NCBI RefSeq assembly: GCF_900113705.1
Contig: NZ_FOQI01000011.1
Location: 1-64,000, forward strand
Reading direction: 5' to 3'
Source: Collimonas sp. OK307
GTDB taxonomy: Bacteria > Pseudomonadota > Gammaproteobacteria > Burkholderiales > Burkholderiaceae_D
DNA length: 64,000 nt
In this document: piece after piece, positions 44,547 to 52,689 of the stretch
How the letters are laid out: each line of letters opens with the position of its first letter
How positions within the stretch are numbered: the first letter of the stretch is position 1
Translations under genes and position numbers: made by a program
Notes under the pieces: model-generated
Databases searched by the model: none
What the model saw: the letters and a program-made list of their open reading frames with translations, nothing else
What the model was told of the DNA's origin: nothing

Positions 44547-45578
44547 ATGTTCCCAAAAAATACCTGGTACGTGGCATGTACCCCGAACGAAATCGAGGGC
44601 AAGCCATTGGGGCGCCAGATCTGCGGTGAGAAGATCGTGTTCTATCGCGGAGCAGAAGGCAAGGTTGCCGCGGTCGAAGATTTTTGCCCGCACCGCGGCG
44701 CACCACTGTCGCTGGGTTCGGTGCAAGACGGCAAGCTGGTTTGCGGCTATCACGGACTGGAGATGGGCTGCGACGGCAAGGTAGTCAGCATGCCGGGCCA
44801 GCGCGTGCGCGGCTTCCCATGCATACGCAGTTATCCGGTGGAAGAACGCTACGGTTTCATCTGGGTCTGGACCGGCGACAAGGAACTGGCCGATCCGGCA
44901 TTGATCCATCATCTTGAGTGGGCCGATCGTCCTGAGTGGGCCTATGGTGGTGGCATGTATCACATCAACTGCGAATACCGGCTGATGATCGACAACCTGA
45001 TGGACCTGACGCACGAAACCTATGTGCACGCTTCCAGCATCGGCCAGAAGGAGATCGACGAGGCGCCCGTCAACACCAAGGTCGAGGGCGAGCAAGTCGT
45101 TACTAGCCGCTACATGGAAAACATCATGGCGCCGCCATTCTGGCGCGCGGCCCTGCGCGGCAACGGCCTGGCCGACGACGTACCGGTGGACCGCTGGCAG
45201 ATCTGCCGCTTCAGTCCACCCAGCCACGTGATGATCGAGGTCGGCGTGGCGCACGCGGGCAAAGGCGGCTATGACGCCGATCCTCGCCACAAGGCGTCCA
45301 GCATCGTGGTGGATTTCATCACGCCGGAAACTGAAACGTCGCACTGGTATTTCTGGGGCATGGCGCGCAACTTTAAACCAGCGGACCAGGAACTGACCGC
45401 GACCATCCGCGAAGGACAGGGCAAGATATTCAGCGAAGACCGCGAGATGCTGGAACTGCAGCAAGCCAATATCCTGCGCCATCCCGAGCGCAAGCTGCTG
45501 ATGCTGAACATTGATGCGGGCGGCGTGCAGTCGCGCCGCGTGCTGGACCAGTGGCTGCAGAAGGAGCAGGCGGCATGA
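44547..45578 (+). CDS. vanA: Vanillate O-demethylase oxygenase subunit
   Basis: A 343-residue Rieske non-haem iron oxygenase that demethylates vanillate to protocatechuate and formaldehyde. The Rieske centre is CPHRG and CGYHG at about residues 47-68. The catalytic iron ligands are in the DNLMDLTHETYVH segment (about 149-161). AAGGAGAC precedes the ATG. The stop overlaps vanB. It feeds protocatechuate into PcaHG encoded nearby. Confidence 0.94.
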   Translation: MFPKNTWYVACTPNEIEGKPLGRQICGEKIVFYRGAEGKVAAVEDFCPHRGAPLSLGSVQDGKLVCGYHGLEMGCDGKVVSMPGQRVRGFPCIRSYPVEERYGFIWVWTGDKELADPALIHHLEWADRPEWAYGGGMYHINCEYRLMIDNLMDLTHETYVHASSIGQKEIDEAPVNTKVEGEQVVTSRYMENIMAPPFWRAALRGNGLADDVPVDRWQICRFSPPSHVMIEVGVAHAGKGGYDADPRHKASSIVVDFITPETETSHWYFWGMARNFKPADQELTATIREGQGKIFSEDREMLELQQANILRHPERKLLMLNIDAGGVQSRRVLDQWLQKEQAA

Positions 45579-46546
45579 TCGAGGCGACATTGCAAGTCAG
45601 GGTCGAGCGCAAAGTCATTGAGGCCGAGGATATCTGCAGCTACGAACTCGTGAGTACGGACGGCGCACCGCTGCCACGCTTCAATGCCGGTTCGCACATC
45701 GATGTGCATCTGCGTCCTGGCCTGGTGCGCCAGTATTCGCTGTGCAACCCGCCGCATGAGCTACATCGTTATCTCATCTGCGTGTTGTGCGACGCGGCCT
45801 CGCGCGGCGGTTCGCAGGCGATGCGCGATGATATCCACGCCGGCATGACGTTGCAGATCAGCGTGCCGAAAAATCATTTCCCGCTAGTGGCCGCCAAACG
45901 CAGCCTGCTGCTGGCGGGCGGCATCGGTGTGACGCCTATCCTTTGTATGGCCGAGGCGCTGTCCGCGCAGGATGCAACGTTTGAGATGCACTACTGCGCG
46001 CGTTCGCCCGAGCGCACCGCTTTCCGCGATCGCATTGCAAGTTCATCCTATTCCGGGCAGGTGCAATTTCACTACGACAGCGGCGACGCAGCGCAAAAGC
46101 TGGATTTGCCTGCACTGTTGTCAGGCTTGGATCGGCAGACACACATTTACTTGTGCGGCCCCGCCGGATTCATCGACCATGTGCTGGCTACGGCCAGGGC
46201 GCAAGATTGGCCGAAGGACCAGGTGCACCTCGAATATTTTGGCGCTGCTGCTGCGACTGCACCTGATGCCGGCACCGACCAGGCGTTCGAGGTCAAGCTG
46301 GCCTCCAGCGGCAAGGTCTACCCCATCCCCGCCGGCAGCACCGTGCTGCGGGTGCTTACAGATGCCGGCGTGTTCATTCCCGCATCCTGCGAACAGGGCG
46401 TGTGCGGCACTTGCCTGACGCGCGTTCTGGATGGCATACCCGATCATCGCGATCTGTATATGACTGAAGCGGAACGGGAAGCCAACGATCAATTCACGCC
46501 GTGCTGTTCACGCGCCAGGAGCGCGACGTTGGTGTTGGATTTATAG
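45575..46546 (+). CDS. vanB: Vanillate O-demethylase reductase subunit
   Basis: A 323-residue reductase transferring electrons from NAD(P)H to VanA. The flavin-binding beta-barrel (RQYSLCNPP, about residue 55) comes first, then the NAD-binding domain (LLLAGGIGVTPILCMAEAL, about 110-128), then a C-terminal plant-type 2Fe-2S domain (SCEQGVCGTC, about 270-280, with a last Cys near the end). The ATG at 45575 overlaps the vanA stop and has AAGGAG upstream; the frame opens slightly earlier without need. Confidence 0.94.
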   Translation: MIEATLQVRVERKVIEAEDICSYELVSTDGAPLPRFNAGSHIDVHLRPGLVRQYSLCNPPHELHRYLICVLCDAASRGGSQAMRDDIHAGMTLQISVPKNHFPLVAAKRSLLLAGGIGVTPILCMAEALSAQDATFEMHYCARSPERTAFRDRIASSSYSGQVQFHYDSGDAAQKLDLPALLSGLDRQTHIYLCGPAGFIDHVLATARAQDWPKDQVHLEYFGAAAATAPDAGTDQAFEVKLASSGKVYPIPAGSTVLRVLTDAGVFIPASCEQGVCGTCLTRVLDGIPDHRDLYMTEAEREANDQFTPCCSRARSATLVLDL

Positions 46547-46609
46547 GGTTTTCCCATCGGCCCGCTATCTCGGTATCAGGCCATTTATAAAAAGAGAAAG
46601 AGAGACACC

Positions 46610-47794
46610 ATGCCAGAGACAATCAATCACCAACGTCGAACTATTCTGCTGGGCGCCGCCGCGCTGTCGGCAGGCGTACTGCCCACCGTCGCCGGTGCGG
46701 CTGAGACCTTGAAAGTCGGACTGATAGTGCCGATGTCCGGTCCGTTCGCATCGACCGGGCGCCAGATCGAGGCTGCGGTCAAGCTGTACATGCAGCAGAA
46801 CGGCGCTTCAGTGGCTGGCCGTCAGATCGAAGTCATCCTCAAGGATGACGGCGGTGTAGCGCCGGACGTAACCAAGCGCCTGGCCCAGGAACTGGTGTCG
46901 CGCGACAAGGTGCAGGTACTGGCAGGTTTCGGCCTGACCCCGCTGGCTTTCGCCGCCGCGCCGGTCGCTACCCAAGGCAAGGTACCGATGATCGTGATGG
47001 CCGCTGCTACTTCGGTGATTCCGCAGCGCTCGCCGTTTATCGTTCGCACCGGCTTCACGCTGGCCCAGGTAACCGCGCCGATGGCGCAGTGGGCGGCGAA
47101 GAACAAGATCAAGAGCGTGGTCACATTCGTCAGCGACTACGGTGCCGGGCTGGATGCGGAGAAGGTATTCGTCAAGGGTTTCACCGAAGGCGGCGGCAAG
47201 GTGGTCGACAGCCTGCGCGTGCCGTTGCGCAATCCAGACTATGCGCCGTTCCTGGCACGCGTCAAGGATGCCAAGCCGGATGCGCTGTTCGTTTTCGTGC
47301 CCTCAGGCGAGGGTGCTGCGGTACTCAAGCAGTTCACCGAGCGCGGACTGGCCGCGGCCGGCATACGCCTGATCTGCACCGGAGACGTGCTGGATGACGA
47401 CCTGATGGTTAGCATCGGTCCGGCCGCGGTTGGCGTGGTCAGCAGTCATCATTACTCGGCGGCGCATCCGTCGGCAGAGAACAAGGTGTATGTCGAGGCA
47501 TTCGGCAAGGCCAACAAAGGCATGCGGCCGAACTTCCATTCGGTCGGCGCCTACGATGGCATGCATTTGCTGTATCAGGCGCTGAAGCAGACCAATGGCG
47601 ACAGCAACGGCGAGAAACTGCTCGCGGCGATGAAAGGCATGGCCTGGACCAGCGTGCGCGGTCCGGTCAGCATCGACGCCGCTACCCGCGATATCGTGCA
47701 GACGGTGTATATTCGCAAGGTGGAAGCGACTGGTGGTTCGTTCTACAACATGGAGTTCGATCAGGTCGACAAGGTGCGTGATCCGGGCGTGTAA
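46610..47794 (+). CDS. ABC transporter substrate-binding protein (LivK-like), Tat-type signal
   Basis: A 394-residue binding protein paralogous to that at 33817 (shared blocks RLAQELV-RDKV, LAGFGLTP, VPLRNPD, HYSAAH, VGAYDGM). The signal contains a twin-arginine motif (HQRRTILLGAAAL), unlike its paralogue, and cleavage is likely after GAA at about residue 30. It follows vanB by 63 bases on the same strand, so it is probably induced with vanAB and may bind vanillate, delivering it to LivHMGF. Ligand and shared use of the ABC core are inference. Confidence 0.9.
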   Translation: MPETINHQRRTILLGAAALSAGVLPTVAGAAETLKVGLIVPMSGPFASTGRQIEAAVKLYMQQNGASVAGRQIEVILKDDGGVAPDVTKRLAQELVSRDKVQVLAGFGLTPLAFAAAPVATQGKVPMIVMAAATSVIPQRSPFIVRTGFTLAQVTAPMAQWAAKNKIKSVVTFVSDYGAGLDAEKVFVKGFTEGGGKVVDSLRVPLRNPDYAPFLARVKDAKPDALFVFVPSGEGAAVLKQFTERGLAAAGIRLICTGDVLDDDLMVSIGPAAVGVVSSHHYSAAHPSAENKVYVEAFGKANKGMRPNFHSVGAYDGMHLLYQALKQTNGDSNGEKLLAAMKGMAWTSVRGPVSIDAATRDIVQTVYIRKVEATGGSFYNMEFDQVDKVRDPGV

Positions 47795-47803
47795 GTTTAC
47801 CTG

Positions 47804-47836
47804 CGGCGGCGTCTGATTGAAGGCGCCGCCGTCGTT
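47804..47836. terminator. Hairpin between convergent genes
   Basis: An 11-bp stem (47804-47814 with 47821-47831, one G-T pair, 6-base loop) followed by TCGTTGTTT on the plus strand. It separates the binding-protein gene from the convergent pca operon. Confidence 0.65.
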
Positions 47837-47838
47837 GT

Positions 47839-49101
47839 TTACAGATTCCCGATGAAAGTACGCACCACCTGGCTGAAAGCCTGCGGCTGTTCGATGCAGC
47901 TCAGATGCGAAGCGTCCTTCAATACTACCAATTGCGCGCCAGGTATGCCGTTCGCCAGCGTCTGCGACATCGCTATCGGCGTGCCTTGGTCCAACTCACC
48001 GGCGATCACCAGCGTGGGAACGGTAATCGCGCCTAGTCGCGCCGTGGTGTCGACGTTACCCACCGCATGGCAGCATCCGGCGTAGCCGATGGCATCGGTA
48101 CTGACCACACGGCGGCGGAAACGCGCCACCGTGGCGGCATGGCTACCACGGAATTCTTCCGTGAAGTAGCGCCCCATCACGGCATCGCCGATTGTTTCCA
48201 CGCCTTGTGCTTGTACGGTAGCGATGCGTTGCTGCCACATCTCCCGCGCCGCGTCCGGATAACCGGACGTAGTATTGGCCAGCACCAATGCACTTACCAG
48301 TGTCGGATGGCGCAGTGCCAGCTCCTGGCCGACCATGCCACCCATTGACAGACCGATCCATACTACCGATCCGGTATCGAGTTCGCGCAGCAGGGCGGCG
48401 GCGTCATCGGCCAACGACGCCATGTCGTACATGTCTGGCGGCGCTTCCGAGCTGCCGTGGCCGCGATGGTCGTAAGTGATCACGCGGCAATTTTCGGCCA
48501 GCAAGTTGGCCAGCTCATCCCACATGGTCAAGTCGCAGCCCAGCGCGTGGCTCAGCACCACCGTGTGGCGCGGCGCCTTGCCGTTACGGCGCGCGCGCAC
48601 GGTGTAGTGCAGCGCAGGCTTGCCGCTGCTGCGGCCCTCGAGACCGACGCCGGGATGCGTGACGGCTGCCGGCGCTTGCGACTCCAGCACGTAGCCGATC
48701 TGCGGGCCGATTTCGCGCAGGATCGCCATGGCATGTGTAAACGCGGTATTGGCGGCTGGCACGCCGGCGTAAATGGCCGACTGCATCAATACTTCCTTCA
48801 GTTCGTCCGGCGTCAGGCGGTTGGCCGGATCGCCCAGCAATGCGGCGCGTACGTGCAAGTCGAATTCTTCCCAGCGGCCCAGTGCGATGGTAATCGACAG
48901 GACGATGGCGCGCCGGGTCTTTTGTTCCAGGCCCGGCCGGCCCCAGATTTCATTCCACGCGAAACGCGTGATCATGTTCTGGAATTCGGCATTGAAACTG
49001 TTGGCGTTGGATAGCGAGCGCTCTACCCAGGCGTCGCCCAGGATGTTGCGGCGGTTGTTCAGGCCGCGCTCGAAGTCGTGATCGATAGGATCGTAGCTCA
49101 T
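47839..49101 (-). CDS. pcaCD: Fused 4-carboxymuconolactone decarboxylase / 3-oxoadipate enol-lactonase
   Basis: A 420-residue two-domain enzyme. Residues about 1-130 are PcaC (GLNNRRNILGDAWVERSL, ALGRWEEFDLHVRAAL, MQSAIYAGVPAANTAF), which decarboxylates gamma-carboxymuconolactone. Residues about 160-420 are a PcaD alpha/beta hydrolase with nucleophile motif GLSMGGMVG (Ser at about 259), acid in GELDQGTP and His in DASHLSC (about 398), which hydrolyses the enol-lactone to beta-ketoadipate. A 30-residue linker joins them. The order is the reverse of the actinobacterial PcaL fusion (hydrolase first). Last gene of pcaHGB-CD; 11 bases after pcaB. Confidence 0.92.
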   Translation of the reverse strand: MSYDPIDHDFERGLNNRRNILGDAWVERSLSNANSFNAEFQNMITRFAWNEIWGRPGLEQKTRRAIVLSITIALGRWEEFDLHVRAALLGDPANRLTPDELKEVLMQSAIYAGVPAANTAFTHAMAILREIGPQIGYVLESQAPAAVTHPGVGLEGRSSGKPALHYTVRARRNGKAPRHTVVLSHALGCDLTMWDELANLLAENCRVITYDHRGHGSSEAPPDMYDMASLADDAAALLRELDTGSVVWIGLSMGGMVGQELALRHPTLVSALVLANTTSGYPDAAREMWQQRIATVQAQGVETIGDAVMGRYFTEEFRGSHAATVARFRRRVVSTDAIGYAGCCHAVGNVDTTARLGAITVPTLVIAGELDQGTPIAMSQTLANGIPGAQLVVLKDASHLSCIEQPQAFSQVVRTFIGNL

Positions 49102-49112
49102 GTTGTGCTCAT

Positions 49113-50507
49113 TTATTTATGATAGGTGTGGGCCAGGTTCAATGCATCGATATCACCGCGCAGGCTTTGCAACTGCCGTTGCGCCAGGCGGTGTGCCGGC
49201 GCGGTCGCGGCGACGGCATCGAACAATGTCTTCAGGTGCGGCAGATCGACGTGGTCGCGTAGCGCCGGATCGGCTTGCACCGCCTCGGCCAATACTTCGA
49301 CCAGATGACGTTGCGTGGATAGCGCGACACCGGTCATCTTTTCCAGCAGTTCATGGGATTTCGGACGGCCGATGACGCCCGCCAGATAGGCAGCTGCGGC
49401 TTCGGCGAATACCAGTCCTTGCAAAGCATCGATATTGCGTAGCATGCGCGCGCTGTCGATCTGCAAGCCAGCGAAGGCATCGTTCAACGCCTGCAGGGCG
49501 CCGTGGGCACTGAGGAACAGTCCAGGCCACTCGGCCAATTCCGCCTGCCAGTTACCGAGGCCACGTTCATGCTGTTGTCCCATGCTTGCCAGTAGCGCCG
49601 CAGCGTGCTGCGGTGTGCGCGTGGCGGCGGCGAGTGCGATCATGGCCGATACCGGATTGCGCTTGTGCGGCATCGCCGATGAGCCGCCGCGGCCATTGCC
49701 GGATGGTTCCGCCAGTTCGGCCACTTCACCTTGCGCCATCAGGCTCAAGTCGGTGGCGAGCTTACCCAGGCTGCCGGCCAGCACCGCGACTTCCAGGCCG
49801 AGCCGGACCCATTCGTCGCGCTGGGTGTGCCAGGCCGCGTCGGCGACCTTCAAGCCCAGGGTGGTTGCCACGCGGTTGGCAACCGCCGGGCCTTGTTCGC
49901 CCATTACGGCTAACGTACCGACGGCGCCTCCCAGTTGCAGCTGCAGCGCGCGAGCCGCGCACTCCAGCAGGCGCGTGCGCGAGCGCACCAACGGCGCGAG
50001 CCAGCCGGTAAGCTTGAAACCGAAGCTGGTCACTTGCGCCGGCTGCATCAGCGTCCGCGCCAGTACCGGCGTGGCAAGGTGCTGCTCCGCCAGTTGCAGC
50101 AGGCGGCCGGTCAGATCAAACAGACCGTCGTCCAGCAACTGCAAGGCGTCGCGCGTGGCCAGCACCATCGCAGTGTCGATCACGTCCTGGCTGGTGCTGC
50201 CCCAGTGGACCTTGGTGGCCGCCTCGGCATCGTACAGCGCCACGGTCTTGGTTAGTTCTTTCACCAATGGAATCGCCAGGCTGCCGGCACGGCGGCCGGC
50301 GGTGATGATGGCGGGGATATCGTAAAGCTGTGCATTGCAGACGGCGCCGATGGCGCGCGCCGCAGCTGGCGGCAACAGGCCCTCGTCGGCCTGCGCCTGC
50401 GACAGCGCCTGCTCGAAGCGGAACATGGCTTGCACGATCGCCGTATCGTCGAACACGGCGATCATGTCAGTGGTGGTCAGGAAACTATCGAAGATGGATA
50501 CACTCAC
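49113..50507 (-). CDS. pcaB: 3-carboxy-cis,cis-muconate cycloisomerase
   Basis: A 464-residue member of the fumarase/adenylosuccinate lyase superfamily that lactonises beta-carboxymuconate. The superfamily signature GRGGSSAMPHKRNPV is at about 270-284, and WGSTSQDVIDTAMVL at about 101-115. The start is GTG, supported by GGAG five bases upstream. It follows pcaG by 42 bases on the same strand. Confidence 0.93.
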   Translation of the reverse strand: MSVSIFDSFLTTTDMIAVFDDTAIVQAMFRFEQALSQAQADEGLLPPAAARAIGAVCNAQLYDIPAIITAGRRAGSLAIPLVKELTKTVALYDAEAATKVHWGSTSQDVIDTAMVLATRDALQLLDDGLFDLTGRLLQLAEQHLATPVLARTLMQPAQVTSFGFKLTGWLAPLVRSRTRLLECAARALQLQLGGAVGTLAVMGEQGPAVANRVATTLGLKVADAAWHTQRDEWVRLGLEVAVLAGSLGKLATDLSLMAQGEVAELAEPSGNGRGGSSAMPHKRNPVSAMIALAAATRTPQHAAALLASMGQQHERGLGNWQAELAEWPGLFLSAHGALQALNDAFAGLQIDSARMLRNIDALQGLVFAEAAAAYLAGVIGRPKSHELLEKMTGVALSTQRHLVEVLAEAVQADPALRDHVDLPHLKTLFDAVAATAPAHRLAQRQLQSLRGDIDALNLAHTYHK

Positions 50508-50549
50508 TGCGGCTCCAGTTCTGGTTCATGGTCAGACTCATATTCAGAG

Positions 50550-51068
50550 TCATACATAGTCGAAAAATACCGTTTCCTGCTCGCCTTGCATGTGTATGTT
50601 CCAGCGGTATTGGCCTTCTGCCGTAAGGGTAGCGAGCAGGGTGGGGCGACGAGCAGCCGGCACTTGCGCCAGTATCGCCGATTCGGCCAGTCCGGCATCG
50701 CCTTCCAGGAACACGGCGGTGAACTGGTGCTTGACCAAGCCACGCGCGAACACCGTCACGTACGCTACCGGTTCCCCCGCGGCCTGTGGGCAAACAGACA
50801 AGCGCAGGCTGAATTTCCCCTCGTCGTCGCTGGGCATGCGGCGGAAGCCGGGAATCGCCTGGGCGGATTCCGCAGCGGTGGCGGCTGGCTGCCAGGCTTC
50901 GATCTGGGCGTCGTTGATCGGGGTGCCGTCGCCGTCGTAGATGATGCCGCTGACGATGATGGTCGGTGCGCTGGTTTGCAGAAGGTCGGCGGCGCTCAGT
51001 TCGGTCGCCCAGTTCCAGGCTTCGTGAGAAAACGGGCCGATGGTTTGCGAGGTCGTGATTTTGCTCAT
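50550..51068 (-). CDS. pcaG: Protocatechuate 3,4-dioxygenase alpha subunit
   Basis: A 172-residue alpha subunit of the intradiol dioxygenase that opens protocatechuate. The fold pattern GIIYDGDGTPINDAQIEAWQ (about 41-60) and GFRRMPSDDEGKFSLRLS (about 74-91) match the family, and the iron ligands are absent, as expected for alpha. It is somewhat shorter than the roughly 200 residues of Pseudomonas PcaG. AAGGAG precedes the ATG. It follows pcaH by 12 bases. Confidence 0.93.
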   Translation of the reverse strand: MSKITTSQTIGPFSHEAWNWATELSAADLLQTSAPTIIVSGIIYDGDGTPINDAQIEAWQPAATAAESAQAIPGFRRMPSDDEGKFSLRLSVCPQAAGEPVAYVTVFARGLVKHQFTAVFLEGDAGLAESAILAQVPAARRPTLLATLTAEGQYRWNIHMQGEQETVFFDYV

Positions 51069-51080
51069 TCGGTATTCTCC

Positions 51081-51773
51081 TTATTTTTCCATCGGCGTGG
51101 CGTCGCGGCCGCGCAGGACGATGTCGAATTCATAGCCCAGCATTTCGGCGCCTACGGTGTACTCCAGGCTGTAGCGCGAGATCAGGCGCTGACGGGCGGC
51201 CAGGTCCGGAATGCTCTGGAAGATCGGGTCGTAGTCGAACAGCGGATCGTTGGGGAAATACATCTGCGTGACCAGGCGCTGCGAATAGACGTTACCGAAC
51301 AGGGAAAAATGGATGTGGGCCGGACGCCATGCCTTGTCGTGATTGCCCCACGGGTAAGGGCCGGGCTTGATAGTGACGAAACGGTAGCGGCCGTCGTCAT
51401 CGCTCATCATCTTGCCCCAGCCGTGGAAGTTCGGGTCCAGTGGCGCGTTATGCTGGTCGCGTTTGTGGCGGTAGCGGCCGGCGGAATTGCATTGCCAGAC
51501 TTCCAGCAGAGAGTTGCGCACGGGCTTGCCGTCTTCATCCAGCACACGGCCGGTGACGACGATTTTCTCGCCCAGCGGTTCAGCGTCGCCCTGTGCGGTC
51601 AGGTCCATATCGTTAGGCAGCAGGATGCGCGGCGACGGCGCGATGTTTTGTTCTACCGGCAAGCCTGCGGCGATGCGCAGCGATGGCTGAACCGGGCCGC
51701 GTTTGGTGGTCGATTTGTAGGGGGGATAGATCAGTTCCGGATAAACGCCGGGTGCGATGGCATCGAATTTCAA
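51081..51773 (-). CDS. pcaH: Protocatechuate 3,4-dioxygenase beta subunit
   Basis: A 230-residue catalytic subunit. The ferric iron ligands are all visible: Tyr in AGRYRHKRD (about residue 102), Tyr in KPGPYPWGN (about 140) and two His in RPAHIHFSLFG (about 153 and 155). The only in-frame start is TTG (51771-51773), seven bases after GGAG. An out-of-frame ATG-CTT-TGA overlaps it. It begins the pcaHGB-CD operon, divergent from an IclR-type regulator gene. Confidence 0.94.
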   Translation of the reverse strand: MKFDAIAPGVYPELIYPPYKSTTKRGPVQPSLRIAAGLPVEQNIAPSPRILLPNDMDLTAQGDAEPLGEKIVVTGRVLDEDGKPVRNSLLEVWQCNSAGRYRHKRDQHNAPLDPNFHGWGKMMSDDDGRYRFVTIKPGPYPWGNHDKAWRPAHIHFSLFGNVYSQRLVTQMYFPNDPLFDYDPIFQSIPDLAARQRLISRYSLEYTVGAEMLGYEFDIVLRGRDATPMEK

Positions 51774-51858
51774 AGCATGACTCCTTGTTGGGATGCGGAA
51801 GGGATGGAGACGATGGTATGCAAGCCGTCACCCCGTCACAAGAGAGGTAGGGCATGCT

Positions 51859-51895
51859 ATATTCGCTATGCGCACAAATTGTGCGAATATCGCCC
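51859..51895. promoter_or_regulatory. Palindromic PcaR-like operator, iclR-pcaH region
   Basis: Nested dyads: ATATTCG (51859-51865) with CGAATAT (51884-51890), and CGCACAA-A-TTGTGCG (51871-51885). The half at 51881-51895 matches the 15-base PcaR-type box at 12 positions. It lies between the divergent iclR gene and pcaH. Confidence 0.6.
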
Positions 51896-51915
51896 AAATA
51901 GGCGTTTTTTTTATC

Positions 51916-52689
51916 ATGGATACCGAAATCAACCTTCCTGCCAAGCGCGACTTGATCGCTGGACTGGAAAAAGGCCTGCAAGTGATTGAAGCCTTCGACC
52001 AGGAACGCAGCCGCCTGACCATCGCGGAGGTTGCCGAACGCACTGGCCTGACGCGCGCGGCGGCACGGCGTTACCTGATCACGTTAACCCATCTCGGCTA
52101 TATGCGGCACGAGAACAAACTGTTTTCGTTGACGCCGATGGTGCTGCGGCTAGGGCAGTCCTATCTGCATTCGGCACGGCTGCCGCGGGTGGTGCAGCCG
52201 CTGCTGTACCGTCTCGCGTATGCGTTGGGGGAGGCGGCATCGGTTGGCGTGCTCGATCACGATCAACTGGTGTGCGTGGCCGCTGTCAGTGCCGGGCAAC
52301 TGGTATCTGCCACGCTGCAACCGGGCACGCGGGTACCCGCGTACTGCACCGCTAACGGCCGCATGCTGCTGGCTAGCCTGGCGCCGCAGCAGGTCGAGGC
52401 TTTCCTGGCGCGTGCCCAGCCGGAGCAGATCACTGAACACACCATCGTCAACAAGGAACGCCTGGCGCTAGAGATTGCGCGTGCCGCTTCGCGGGGCTAT
52501 GCGCTGGTGGACCAGGAGCTGGAACTCGGTCTGTGCACCATTGCTGTCCCGCTGAAGAATTTCCGCGGCGAGGTGGTGGCGGCGATGAATATCAGTGTGC
52601 ACGCCGGTCGCATGCCGGTCGATCTGATGGTGGAGCGTTGCCTGCCGGCGATGATCAAGATCCAGGTCGAGCTGAACGCCTTGCTCTAA
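51916..52689 (+). CDS. IclR-family regulator of protocatechuate genes
   Basis: A 257-residue regulator: winged helix-turn-helix at about 12-75 (TIAEVAERTGLTRAAARRYL) and an IclR effector domain at about 85-250 (VPAYCTANGRMLLASL, DQELELGLCTIAVPL). It resembles PcaU/PcaR proteins but is distinct from the PcaR at 36530. It is divergent from pcaH and 20 bases from a palindromic operator, so it likely controls pcaHGB-CD and itself. The ATG at 51916 gives the normal N-terminus; the frame is open further upstream across the operator. Its stop overlaps that of the convergent pobR. Confidence 0.9.
   Translation: MDTEINLPAKRDLIAGLEKGLQVIEAFDQERSRLTIAEVAERTGLTRAAARRYLITLTHLGYMRHENKLFSLTPMVLRLGQSYLHSARLPRVVQPLLYRLAYALGEAASVGVLDHDQLVCVAAVSAGQLVSATLQPGTRVPAYCTANGRMLLASLAPQQVEAFLARAQPEQITEHTIVNKERLALEIARAASRGYALVDQELELGLCTIAVPLKNFRGEVVAAMNISVHAGRMPVDLMVERCLPAMIKIQVELNALL

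Noticed and set aside
50430..51989. A 519-codon open frame on the plus strand antisense to pcaG and pcaH
   Set aside because: It is a codon-bias shadow: the opposite strand holds two well-conserved dioxygenase subunits with all iron ligands, and the antisense product has no recognisable motif or ribosome binding site.
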